Below, one piece after another: positions 44,250 to 54,733 of a DNA stretch of 64,000 nt. The stretch comes from Hofstenia miamia. Taxonomy: Eukaryota; Xenacoelomorpha; Acoela. The translations under genes were made by a program, and so were the position numbers. The stretch is taken from positions 2,129,669 to 2,193,668 of the forward strand of contig SCFE01000011.1 in the NCBI GenBank assembly GCA_004352715.1, read 5' to 3'. Within the stretch, counting starts at the first letter, position 1. Every line of letters starts with the position of its first letter. The notes beneath the pieces are model-generated. The model had not been told where the DNA came from and searched no databases. It saw only the letters and a program-made list of their open reading frames with translations.

Positions 44250-44799
44250 ATCTAACAGACTATCAAGCAACACTTGTAAAGTTTCGAATAAAATTATCTA
44301 TCTATAAGAACTAATTTTATGTTTTTCAATACAAAAAATAATCCGCGGGATGAGCTGAAACGTTCTGTCAAAATAGTTTACGACAATGAGGGATTCACTT
44401 CACACACAAGCAACAAACAACTTTTCGAAGCATACATTTCACTCTAGGTCCCTACTCTTATCAAAATCCGTGGCCTAATGAAAAATTTATTGAAATGGGG
44501 CCACTTGATATCAATTTTTTCCAATAGCAATATTTTATGGATATTCATTTTCGGAAATAGACATTTCAGCACAATTGAATATTATTAAGTAAGGGGCAAC
44601 GTTAATGAGCTATAATAGGATCTTCATATTATTAAACGTGTATGTATCATATACTAAGTATAATTTCAGTAAATATTTTAAGAATAAAGAAAAATTCCAT
44701 CAACATCAAGTAGTGTGAGTTTTTAGTGGCCTGGCTCTCCAACTTTGCGATTTGTGGCTGCTTTTTTCATATAATTCGAAACTCTTCCTTCAAAATTTC
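44250..44799. other. No gene recognised
   Basis: AT-rich DNA after the hAT-like element. I see no ORF with motifs. Confidence 0.4.
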
Positions 44800-45065
44800 T
44801 AGTTGCAGATATCCCAAAAGAAAACAACAATGCTGTACAGAAATAATATTTAGCAGATTGGATCAGTGCAGCCTGATGTACAAAAAAAGCCTAAACCCAG
44901 TTGCCAAAGGTGCATTATTCGACTTCGTGCCAATCACAAAAAAACGTATTTTGACTATTTTATGAAAATAATCAGCAAACATTTTCTTAACTTTGAAAAT
45001 ATATTTAGGAATTGCATATTGAGGTCTTGCTTTTCCAGTCCAAACTTGGAAATGTTCCCTTCTAA
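44800..45065 (+). repeat. Dispersed repeat, copy 1
   Basis: AATGCTGTACAGAAATAATA through ...GGAATTGCATATTGA is repeated in the same orientation at 63335-63550 with a few substitutions and indels. Flanks differ. There is no ORF consistent between copies, so this is an unclassified transposon fragment. Confidence 0.75.
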
Positions 45066-45119
45066 TTAACATGAAATTATTGAAGATTTATAATTAAATA
45101 AAAATTTACTTGATAAATT

Positions 45120-45290
45120 TTGTTGTTTTTTCATTAAGCAAAATTTTCATATTTTTTCATTCAATAGGCCCTTCTTATAATCTTATTTTAGAAAAAGTTA
45201 TTAAATAGTAGGAAGAACTTTGTAAAAAATTCTGACGATCAATTTTTTTAAACAAATATCGAGCTGAAAGATTTTGGCTCGCCTGCATCA
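45120..45290 (+). mobile_element. Partial GAGCC MITE
   Basis: AAGCAAAATTTTCATATTTT through ...AATATCGAGCTGAAAG matches the interior of the MITE at 23702-24161. Both termini are missing. Confidence 0.55.
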
Positions 45291-46475
45291 AACGGTATGT
45301 CTTCATCACTGACCTCGAAATAAAATCGCTTTGCTTTCATTCGACCGTTTCTTTTACGTATTAACAATATAGGATTTTAAAAATATATGCCTTTTCTTTA
45401 GTGGTCAATTAAATTAATATAAACATTATTTTAAATAAATTATGTTGAACACACATGTTTAAATTTTGCAAATGATAGAATAAACTGGCTACAGCAGTCT
45501 GCAAATAAAATTTACTTAAAAGATGTTCTACATAAACTAATTGAACAAATTGAATTATTAAATAAATCTTTCCAACAAAAATGCATAATGAATTTCGTCG
45601 AGCAAATCTGCAAGGTTATCTGTGGAAACTTCACATAATGTTTAAAATCCAAGTCGAACTTCTTAAAATTGATACACGAAGATTCCCGGTAATACAGAAA
45701 AAAATGTAAGTAAAATGATATGAGCAACCAAAAACGGGAAAGATAAGAAACAAATTATTATAGAAAGAAAATTAATGTTATTGATGAATTTTGTCTCCTT
45801 AGTAAATAACACATAATTGTATTATGAAAGCAAACAAACTTATGCACAGCTAACCGAGGGTGTTGGATGCTATGCATATGCACCCTCCAATATTGTTTCT
45901 GAAGTGTCAGAAATTGACATATTAGCAGATGTGTTAAATCATTCATGTTTTCCACTCATTTTCTAAATTAACAACGCAATAATTAATACGTTTTTTCAAT
46001 ATAGAGATTGAATAAAATGCAGAGACGGATCCAGAAAATATCTATGGACATAAATGCATCTATACAATGATGTAATACCAAGAAATATGTTATAAAATGT
46101 ATTAAAAATAACACATAACAAAGGATTGAAAGATTTATAAGACAAAGTTCCCCTTAAACCGCATAAGGTCTATAATTTTGAAAATTTCTTTTGAGAAAAC
46201 ACTTTTTTCAAATATAGGAATACGATTGTTGCAAAAATACGATAAAATTCAATTTTAAAACTTTTGCCATATGACAAGATTATTTGGAATTTCTTAAACC
46301 TGATTCAAGACTTTTATGCAGTGATCGTAATTTTCAACAAGTTCGAATTAATGAATTTACGTGTGATGTCATAACTGAAAAAATTGGCGCAATAATCAAA
46401 TTTCTAAACTATATATTCAACTAATGGCAGGAACGATACAAAATAAAACACATTTTTAAAAATATATATTTGCAC
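45291..46475. other. No gene recognised
   Basis: AT-rich non-coding DNA. Short open frames show no motifs. Confidence 0.4.
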
Positions 46476-47920
46476 CATACGCGGCTCGTGCGTGTAAGCA
46501 AGGCAAGCAGTGCTTGCCCAATAATTCTTTCATAAATGAATTTCATTCTTAATTGTATGAATTTATATCTATAAAATTGTACAAATCGTAAATTCTTAGT
46601 TTACGTTAAAACAACATTCATTACGATTTGCTTTAAAAATAATTAAGTGATTGTGCCACAGCAAGCAGACGGCTTAATGCTGTACCTACGCTCGCTCAAG
46701 CGATTAAATTATATCCGTTTTCGTCATCTCATTGCGCGAAGATTTAGCTAGCAAGGCAAGCAGTCCGTTCATTGCTTCGCACTGATCGAAACACCGTTGT
46801 GTTGTTGTAAAAGAATCAGGCGAAATATTTTCGTTCGATACAATAACCCAAAAGTAAACATGATATTATTTAAATATCAATCAGAAACATTGCTCCATTC
46901 AAGCAGTGCCAGAAACAGAATATATTTGAGCAAGGCTCCTATCTGGGATAATGACTTTTTCGCATTTTTTTTATCCTTGTACAAATTCTTTAATAAGAAT
47001 ACGATAGCCATTTGTTTTTCTTTGACAGAAATGTTGAAANATGGGTTTTCAGTGCCGGTCCTTGCCCATTAATTCTTTAAAAATTAAATTTCATTTTTAA
47101 TTTTTTTGAATTTATAAATTTATACAAATAAAAATAATAAGTTTTCGTTAAAATAAAAACAACAACGATTACGTTTTGCTTTAAAAAAAATTTTGCGCTT
47201 GGGCAACAGAAAGCAGAAGCCTTAATCCTGTACCTCCCCTCCCTCAAAAATTTAATCCGTTTTCGTCATCTCATTGCGTTAAGATTTAGCTAGCAAGGCA
47301 AGCAGTCCGTTCATTGCTTCGCACTGATCGAAACACCGTTGTGTTGTTGTAAAAGAATCAGGCGAAATATTTTCGTTCGAAATATTTTCGTTCCATACAA
47401 TAACCCAAAAGTAAACATGATATTATTTAAATGTGATTGCCCTCAACTGCCATTTTCTGATCTAAATTTCTAAAATTAGGCTAATTTTCTTAATCTTGAA
47501 AAAGGTTGTAATTAATCTCAAGTTTGCTATCATTGGCATGGCTCCAATTGTAAATCGATAAAATTCGTATTCGATATTTTGAAATGCATGATTTGTCGAC
47601 TGCCTTAGCTGAAATTTGTAAATATCTGATTTAATACAAACTTTCGGATTTCAAGCAGCGTCTGCAGAATGATTATTTTCTGTTTAAAGCAAATTAGAGG
47701 AGAAAAAACTAATATGCTTTGTAATTTTTCTTGAAAATGTTTTACTAAATGAACTGCAGGACTAATCTTATTTTTATAATAATAATATTACAAATATCTT
47801 TTTGAAAAAATCGCCTCAGGAATTTCACATATAAATATATTTTCGTGGTTTACTATTTATACTAATTTGGTTGCTTAAAAATATTTGCTGCCTAGCTTTT
47901 GCAAGCACGAGCCGCCACTG
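46476..47920 (-). mobile_element. hAT-like element with TSD ATTTGCAC, in the inverted copy
   Basis: The right end (read inverted) is CAGTGGCGGCTCGTGCTTG and the left end is CATACGCGGCTCGTGCGTG. Exact ATTTGCAC flanks both (46468-46475 and 47921-47928). The left ~400 bases occur twice (46500-46880 and 47060-47430, diverged) with an N at 47040. The internal order is therefore doubtful and mixes two versions. 46936-47920 matches 36356-37152 inverted. No intact transposase. Confidence 0.75.
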
Positions 47921-48240
47921 ATTTGCACATAGCAAATATATTTTGCAACTTCACACAAGAGTTGAAATTTACACAAAGTTAAGCACAATTCATTCAATAG
48001 GTAGAAGTAGGAGATATATTCTTGCAGCGACATTGCTTGCTCATAGATTTAACAAATAGAAGTAATTCAGGCGAACTTCTATTTGAGGGATAATCGAATT
48101 TGGGGCTTGAAAAAGTTTTTGTGAACACTACTTCATCAACTTGGTCAACTGGTAGCCTGCCCTGTTTAATTGTTTGTGGAAGAGGATGAAGGCGTTTAGC
48201 AGCAGATCGCCTGAAATTCAATAATGTGGACCACTGTCTT
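47921..48240 (-). repeat. Inverted segmental duplication, copy B flank
   Basis: Exact inverse of 36045-36355, lying outside the hAT-like element. It contains the ORF at 47994-48221. Confidence 0.85.
47994..48221 (-). CDS. Unassigned terminal exon-like ORF, copy B
   Basis: Encodes the same residues as 36045-36282 (RRSAAKRLHPLPQTIKQGRL ... SPTSTY). Upstream sequence here is not in a gap: CAATAATGTGGACCACTGTC lies before the splice-like TTTCAG. No obvious preceding exon is found within 1 kb. The perfect conservation reflects recent duplication, not selection. Confidence 0.35.
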   Translation of the reverse strand: MNFRRSAAKRLHPLPQTIKQGRLPVDQVDEVVFTKTFSSPKFDYPSNRSSPELLLFVKSMSKQCRCKNISPTSTY

Positions 48241-49850
48241 TAAGATTCTCAAATCTTCTGAATCATTTCTGCATAGAACACAAAGGCATACTGCAATCAG
48301 GTAACGACTTAAAAAAATTTCCCACAATGTTTTGCATCACATTTATTTGGATTTACAAAGTAAAGATTCCACTTGATCGGAAAACTTTAAGAGAATTCAC
48401 AATCAGCAACACATTCAGAACCTAGTGCATTTGCCATGTGTGCAGTATTTCTAGTTGCCTGTTCTTTTTTGAAGATCATGGTTTTCTGCTGAACTCAAGC
48501 ATATTAGAAGGACACTACATTTTATATTTGAAGTGAAAGCTTGCATTATATTCCAACTGAAAACGATCTCGGTTAGTATTCTGAGTGAGAAGAACATTGG
48601 AAAAGTTTGTGCGATTAGTTTAATTTTATTGCATACATTTTGGATGCTTTGCTTTGTAATTTTTTCTATACTGCACATACCACGGGTGATCTCAAAATGA
48701 TGTATGATAGGCTCTACTACAAGCATGGACCAACATGCTTAAGTCGAAGATTATGTGTTACATTGGAAAACTTAAGATTTGTTAATTGGATCCATGGACG
48801 TCTCAATTTCATTCTATTAAGATTAAGACGTCCATGATTGGATCATATCTATCAAATGAGGTATAGAAGTCTAGATAAAGCACTGCTCCTGAGTTCTAAA
48901 AAAATAAATAGCATAAAAAATTGAGTTTTTTGGTTGTAAGGGGAATACAGATTCCCCATTTCTCCTTTGGATCCGCCAATGAATAAGTATTTTTTCGTTT
49001 TCTTTTTAAATATAATTCTTACGGAACGTTTTAGATTTGCCGCGATTATCTGCAAAACGAAATTTAACAAAATAAGTTGTGCATTAAAGTAATAAAAATC
49101 ACCGCCAAATCGCAATTTCTGTGCGAGTGCCCGTCAATTATACTCAGACTACGAATTAGGTTCAATAAATTTCCACTCTCGAGAATTTCAACACAAAATG
49201 ATTCCCATTTCGTCAAGTGAATGACTACGGATTACCACTGAATGGCCAAGGCAATTAACCATTTATTTACCAGCGAAATACACATCATTATAACACTTTA
49301 CTTGCAGCTAAATGTTGACTCTATTACATTTATATATAAAAGTTGGGAGTGGGTGTAATTTTAGACTATTTTAGCAGCTGAAGCATTTAGCAGGAGTAAA
49401 CCAGACAAAATTATTCTGTGCCATGTGCAGCCTTGTTCAATATATTATCATCGATAATATCTTTTTCAAAAAAGCAAAAAATTGATTATTACGATCATTT
49501 CGTTCAAGTTAGGTTATCTAAATAATCTACATCAGTAGATGCGGAGCGTTTTTTTCTGGTGGGTGCTCTGAAATTTCTGCATTACAAAAAAATAATCCAG
49601 TGGGAAGCCACTTTCAAAGAGTTTAGCTGAATTAAACTAAATAAATACTACGAATTAAATTAAACAAATTTGCCAAATACAAGCGGCGATTCGAATTAGT
49701 GGAGGCAAACTCGTCCCCAATTTGGAATATATCCACAGATTAGCTAAACTGATCATCTGCATGAAGGGTCAAATGATACGACCTTAAAGACGCAGTGATC
49801 ATGGTAAGGTAATCAGATAATAAAGTTTCATTACAAAGAACATACTGAAT
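48241..49850. other. No gene recognised; one short inverted repeat
   Basis: A short inverted repeat near 48785-48845 pairs CATGGACGTCT with AGACGTCCATG. Frames on both strands of 48451-48837 have no recognisable motifs. The remainder is AT-rich. Confidence 0.35.
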
Positions 49851-49861
49851 CGTTGCATACA

Positions 49862-52011
49862 TTACAAAAAGCCCATAGCTTTACAACATCCTTCAGAGTT
49901 TTCAGCTTTAATAATGTCAAGTTCGTCCTGCTTGATTATGGAAGCCAACGCTTCGGTACGTATTGTCCACCATGTCGGACAGAGCGGCTTGATGCACCCA
50001 GTTCCAGTGGAAATATTCTTGGAACAAATACATTCAAAGATGTTTTTTGTTTCGGAGAACAACGTATAGAGGCGCCGCACTCTTGAGTAAAGTCAAAAGC
50101 CTCCTTACTTGAAGACAATACCTTAGCCACATTCTGAGCACCAGATTAAATTTATGTGCAGAATAGTCCACGTAAAGACCTCGGCGCCATATGACTGACA
50201 TTTACAACTTTCTAGAGGTACATTCAGCCTGAACAACACATCAAGAATGACTTTCACGATAACGTCAGCTGTCGTGGAATGCACAGCATACAGGCCTACA
50301 AAATTTTCATGTACGTGGTATTCATGTGACACCCAGCAAATGCATACTGATAGTTGCTCTTCCACAGACACATCAGTGGTCTCGTCTGCTGAGATAGCAT
50401 AGTAATGAACTTTTATAATATCATTGATGATACCTAGTAATATTGTGTTTGACCTCGTAATATGGTGTTTGACCTCGTAATATGGTGTTTGACATTAGGC
50501 CTAAGATGTCGTTTTGTATATCATAAGAAAGATAAGTTCCTCTATCTAGCATTAACTTCAGTGTATCGTGCTTGCTAAGATCGCAGTGTCTGAGCAAAAA
50601 TTGATGCAAAGTGCTTTCTGTTTTTGTATGATACGTTATGGAAATTCATTGATGACCCATTGTATGTAAAGTTCTAAGAATAACAGTGAATGCTTGGCGA
50701 TGTTTCTGCTGATTTTCTCAATGCGATCACTGCAAGCGCACCAAAATAGGAGAATTTAATGCACGAAGCTGAAAAGCTGATTCAACCGATTCTTGGAAAT
50801 CGGACCTTTCATAGCAGGTGAACCTTTCAACTGCCGTGTGCCAAATGGAATGTCCCAAGATGATAAACTTGTCATAACCAATTTTATACAATGATGGTGC
50901 GTTACAATATCGATATTAAAGGCATACCGACACTTGTAGCAGAATACGACATCACTTGTTTGGCAATATGTAATCCATGGCTACCGCTGTGACCAAGAGA
51001 GCTGCAAGGCGTGACCAAATCGCTTAGGGAGTAAGAATGTATTTTGCGGTATATAGTGAACTCGCTTTTTTATCACAACACATTGAAGTACACGAACCAG
51101 AACCCGGTATCTCCCTCAGTGAAACAACAGAACTTGAGCCGGACGATGTAATACTATCACTGGGAGTAGTGCTAGCAGAAGGTTATTTAAAAAACTGACG
51201 TTAACCGACATTGGTTTCCAGCCATACCGCCAATACCAATCTACATGACAAATAGTAAGACTGAAAAATAGTGACAAACAACTAATCCAGAGGCATGTAA
51301 GGGCCTGGACAGGTCTATAAACTAATTAAAAAGAGGAATGTAAATTGCAACAATGAATTTTAATTGGTTTAGCACAATAGCATTTATCTACTTATGCCCT
51401 ATGACATTATCGACTTATTGTCATAACCGGTGTGCTCCTGGTGCCTGGAATTTGTAATAAAACCATTTTTGCAAAATTTTGTTTTGGAGGGCAGTGGTGG
51501 AGACCCGCTTCATCCAATAGGCTACGACAAAACAGACAAAGAATCACAGACAAATCATTAACATTTTGGCATAATATATTTGCTAAGCTTCCAGCTCTGT
51601 ACCAACGAGCTCCTAGAGCGCACACCCACTGATCTACATTATCTTCATTAAAAGTATATAGCTGTAGACTATTGTAATTTAAATTGTATTTCTCGCAAAA
51701 TATGATTTTTACAGATTTAGTACAATTTACTAAATGTTTCCTGACAGTGCAAATCTTTTACAGTATGTTTTGGGACACTTTGTTTTGTAACGTCATATGA
51801 CGATGTGGAAACATGCATTAGTACGACTGTTCAATTGATTGATGCAGCTGCCAAATTATATTCAATTAGTAGCTATTATAAAAATTGCTTGCAATACTAA
51901 CACTTCAAAAATGTAAGGTTTCTTTTGTTTGAGCCAAACGCACTTCGAAAACTTCGGAAAAATATATGGACCCATAGGGTGTATGTGTACCACGGTTAAG
52001 CACCACTGGTC
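49862..52011 (-). pseudogene. hAT transposase of ZMYM1/DUF4371 type, decayed
   Basis: On the minus strand the element begins near 52011 with CAGTGGTGCTTAACCGTGGT, a classic hAT terminus. Around 50940-50800 a TTF/zinc-finger-like frame is recognisable in pieces (IILGHSIWHTAVERF, SDFQESVESAFQL). Near 50609-50421 it reads HQFLLRHCDLSKHDTLKLML, then HYYAISADETTDVS and EEQLSVCICWVS. ADETTDVS..EQLS is the DUF4371/ZMYM1 hallmark containing the first catalytic Asp. A fragment ending near 49862 follows (ASIRCSPKQKTSLNV). Multiple stops and shifts. The left terminus was not found. The intervening 51000-51980 has no readable frame. Confidence 0.65.
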
Positions 52012-52096
52012 TAAACCCAAAACCTAAATTCAAACCCTTAAGCCAAGAAGCGTTAGTTGTATTGCATTTTCCCAAAGACTGACTCTAGCTATTAAA

Positions 52097-52382
52097 TTAT
52101 CGAACAGCCTTATGTATCAGCAAATTTGTCAACAATTGGCGACAAAAACTAATAAATCGTTTAGCAAAATATGAATGTAACCTTTCGCAATATGTGTTCA
52201 CATCTTCATACATTAATTTTCCTTCAATGTAGAGATTATTGACTTCTTGAAAGAGCCGCGGAGTGATAATGACGTAGCACCAATGAGTACGATCATTCAT
52301 GTCAGGAACAGTAGAGAAGAGTTTGAATAAACCGGTTTGCACGAGAAAAGCTTTCAACTGGCTTTTCAACCCATCGACACGC
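52097..52382 (-). CDS. Unassigned terminal coding exon
   Basis: A strong 3' splice site (TATATTTTTAG) at 52384-52383 opens 95 codons. They start RVDGLKSQLKAFLVQTGLFK, include DRTHWCYVIITPRLFQEV and YCERLHSYFAKRFISFCRQ, and end ...NLLIHKAVR with TAA. Coding-like composition and no stops. Upstream exons are not identified. Not recognised; it may be the last exon of a host gene or of a transposon. Confidence 0.35.
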
Positions 52383-52544
52383 CTAAAAATATAAACCAAG
52401 TAATGACAACTGATTTGCAAAATTAAAACAATTGCTAAAATAATGACAATAACCCCAAAATGGAAGGTAATTTGAGCAAAATTAACCCGGGAAAGCCTCA
52501 GCTGTGTATCTATTCAAAAAAAATTTGATTGAAGCCTACTTTGT

Positions 52545-52840
52545 GTCTAATCAAATTACCACGAAATAATAGCCACCTCCAATCAAAATACCACGAAATA
52601 ATAGACACATCCAATCAAAATACCACGAAATAATAGACACATTCAATCAAAATACCACGAAATAATAGACATATCCAATCAAAATACCACGAAATAATAG
52701 ACACATCCAATCAAAATACCACGAAATAATAGACACATCCAATCAAAATACCACGAAATAATAGACATATTCAATCAAAATACCATGAAATAATAGACAC
52801 ATTCAATCAAAATACCACGAAATAATAGACATTTTTGACA
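52545..52840. repeat. Minisatellite, nine copies of a 32-bp unit
   Basis: AATCAAAATACCACGAAATA plus ATAGACACATCC repeats head-to-tail about nine times with single-base variants (CATCC/CATTC/TATCC). There is no spacer variation and no adjacent cas-like gene. Confidence 0.95.
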
Positions 52841-54133
52841 AAATATTTCTATCACATCAGCAAATTTTCCTCAAAAACATGCTCAAATTGTTCCAGTGCT
52901 AATCAATCATAAAATAGAAAGGAATTGCGTTGAACAATGTCTCTTAGGGCGTTATAAAAATGTCGAACCACTTTACGAAAAAAAGGCCGTTCCTATTTTT
53001 TGATATACCTTTTTGAGGCACTAATAAATGCTATCAGCTCATGATAACTAGTGCATACAGTACATTTTTTTCTTGCAAGATATCAACTATGACGTGAACT
53101 CCAAACGCATTTCTGAAACCGAATCCTTAACAACTACGAAAATGATTTAAATTTAAAAAGAACATAATTTATTAAGGTAACTAAACAACGACAATGTAAT
53201 ATAATTTTAGTTTGTATAATAAATGCATATCACCCCAATCGCGTTTTTGAAAATTTTTGAAAATACTTTCAATCTGATTTTCGAAAAAATGTTTATAATT
53301 AAAAAGATAGGGTAAACTTTATCAAGCCTTGTTTTAATGGTCATGCGGAAAAAGTCATCATTTTGTTTTACCGGTAAGTCATCATAATTTAATGAGGTAA
53401 AAATATGTAGTTAAACAAACTCCTGCTGATTAAACTGGATTACGATATGAAATTTAAAGCTCTATGAATGTATTTATCGATTTAAATGTCAAAAATCGGT
53501 TGATCAAAGCAAATCCATCAATCACTTTATCAATAACTACAACAACTTCTTTGTTAATATAAATGATTACAAGGCTTGATATCTGACCACTGTGATAATA
53601 GATCTCAGATAGGTCTTAGGGAATCTCAGTGATACCCACAACCTTTGAGTGGGGTAAAGATTATGAGCTAGAGAGCATTTTTTCGAGGCCACGTGTGATT
53701 TTCATATCGCAAATAGCTATGCAAAGCCGGCAAGAGGAGTAAAATCGACTTGAAGCTAAAAAAGTAGATAAAAAACTTAAATATAGTGTTCAGCTTGTAA
53801 TCTGCTTCTTTATTTGACTAAAATCCGCAATTATACCATAGTTCTAAACATAATTCCACTTAATTGCATAAAAATCTCGATTGTATCACATTTTTCCGTG
53901 GTTACAATCACAGGCCTATACATGTAATTATGTATTGCACATTGTAATTAATTTCATTCATTAGCATTACTAATCACTAATATTAACATTTTCAATTATA
54001 TATACAGATATATCTTCTTAACACGACTGTAGCAATCATATAAATAAAGGAATGAAATTTCATATTTGTCTACTGCTTTCAAAAATGGGAACATTTTCCA
54101 ATATTAAATTGCCCAACTTCTATTATATTTATT
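52841..54133. other. No gene recognised
   Basis: AT-rich non-coding DNA between the minisatellite and the ORF at 54134. Confidence 0.4.
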
Positions 54134-54559
54134 TCAAATTCCAAAGGTAGGAAACATTATTTGAGCAGTTTTAAAAATTCTTGGTCTGAAGGGGTTAATT
54201 TCATTATTCAGTGCATTCAACACCATGGCACAGATGAAAGAGCGGCGGTCGATTAGTGCAGGTTGTCGAAAGTTGATAAACTTGTGGCACATATTATAAT
54301 GCGTCGGGTAATATGAGACAGAGCTGAACATGGGATAGTGGGTAAGGGCAAAGAGTATGTGACAGATGGACAAGAGAAAAAAAGTACGCCCAAACTCAGC
54401 CCGGTCCTCGAAACTGTAAGCCTCTTTAAAAAAGGGCAATTCGCCCAATGTGTTGAAATTGAATTTTTTTTCAATTTCAGTTTGTAGACTTTGGCCTAAC
54501 AATCCGAAAAATTGAAGAATTTTATTGTCAATCATTATAAAATTGGTTAAATGAAACAA
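54134..54559 (-). CDS. Hypothetical ORF, unassigned (141 codons)
   Basis: Open frame starting MFHLTNFIMIDNKILQFFGL with a Cys/His/Tyr-rich middle (FALTHYPMFSSVSYYPTHYN) and ending ...AQIMFPTFGI. Positions 54134-54480 are clearly richer in GC than the surroundings, suggesting current or former coding. A second open frame overlaps it at 54474-54253, so the correct frame is uncertain. It lies 175 bases past the end of the RING/ApoL-like gene on the same strand. It could be a transposon remnant. Confidence 0.3.
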   Translation of the reverse strand: MFHLTNFIMIDNKILQFFGLLGQSLQTEIEKKFNFNTLGELPFFKEAYSFEDRAEFGRTFFLLSICHILFALTHYPMFSSVSYYPTHYNMCHKFINFRQPALIDRRSFICAMVLNALNNEINPFRPRIFKTAQIMFPTFGI

Positions 54560-54733
54560 ATAAAATTGTAAAATTTGTCAGGGTCTTAATAAAAATCTTA
54601 AACCAAATATTCCTAAGAACCTTTATTAATAGAATGAAAAAGGCTATTTAAAGAATAGTGCAAGTATAAAAAACTATAAATATTGCATTAAAAAAATGGT
54701 CACTATAATTGAAAAAAAATGTCAAGAAAAAAC

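Noticed and set aside
48785-48845. Short inverted repeat as a terminator or miRNA
   Set aside because: Only about 11-16 paired bases with no supporting context.
51407-51632. Overlapping ORFs on both strands
   Set aside because: No motifs, no splice support; they lie inside the decayed hAT region.
52545-52840. CRISPR array look-alike
   Set aside because: Units are contiguous, with no variable spacers and no cas genes, and the genome is eukaryotic. It is a minisatellite.
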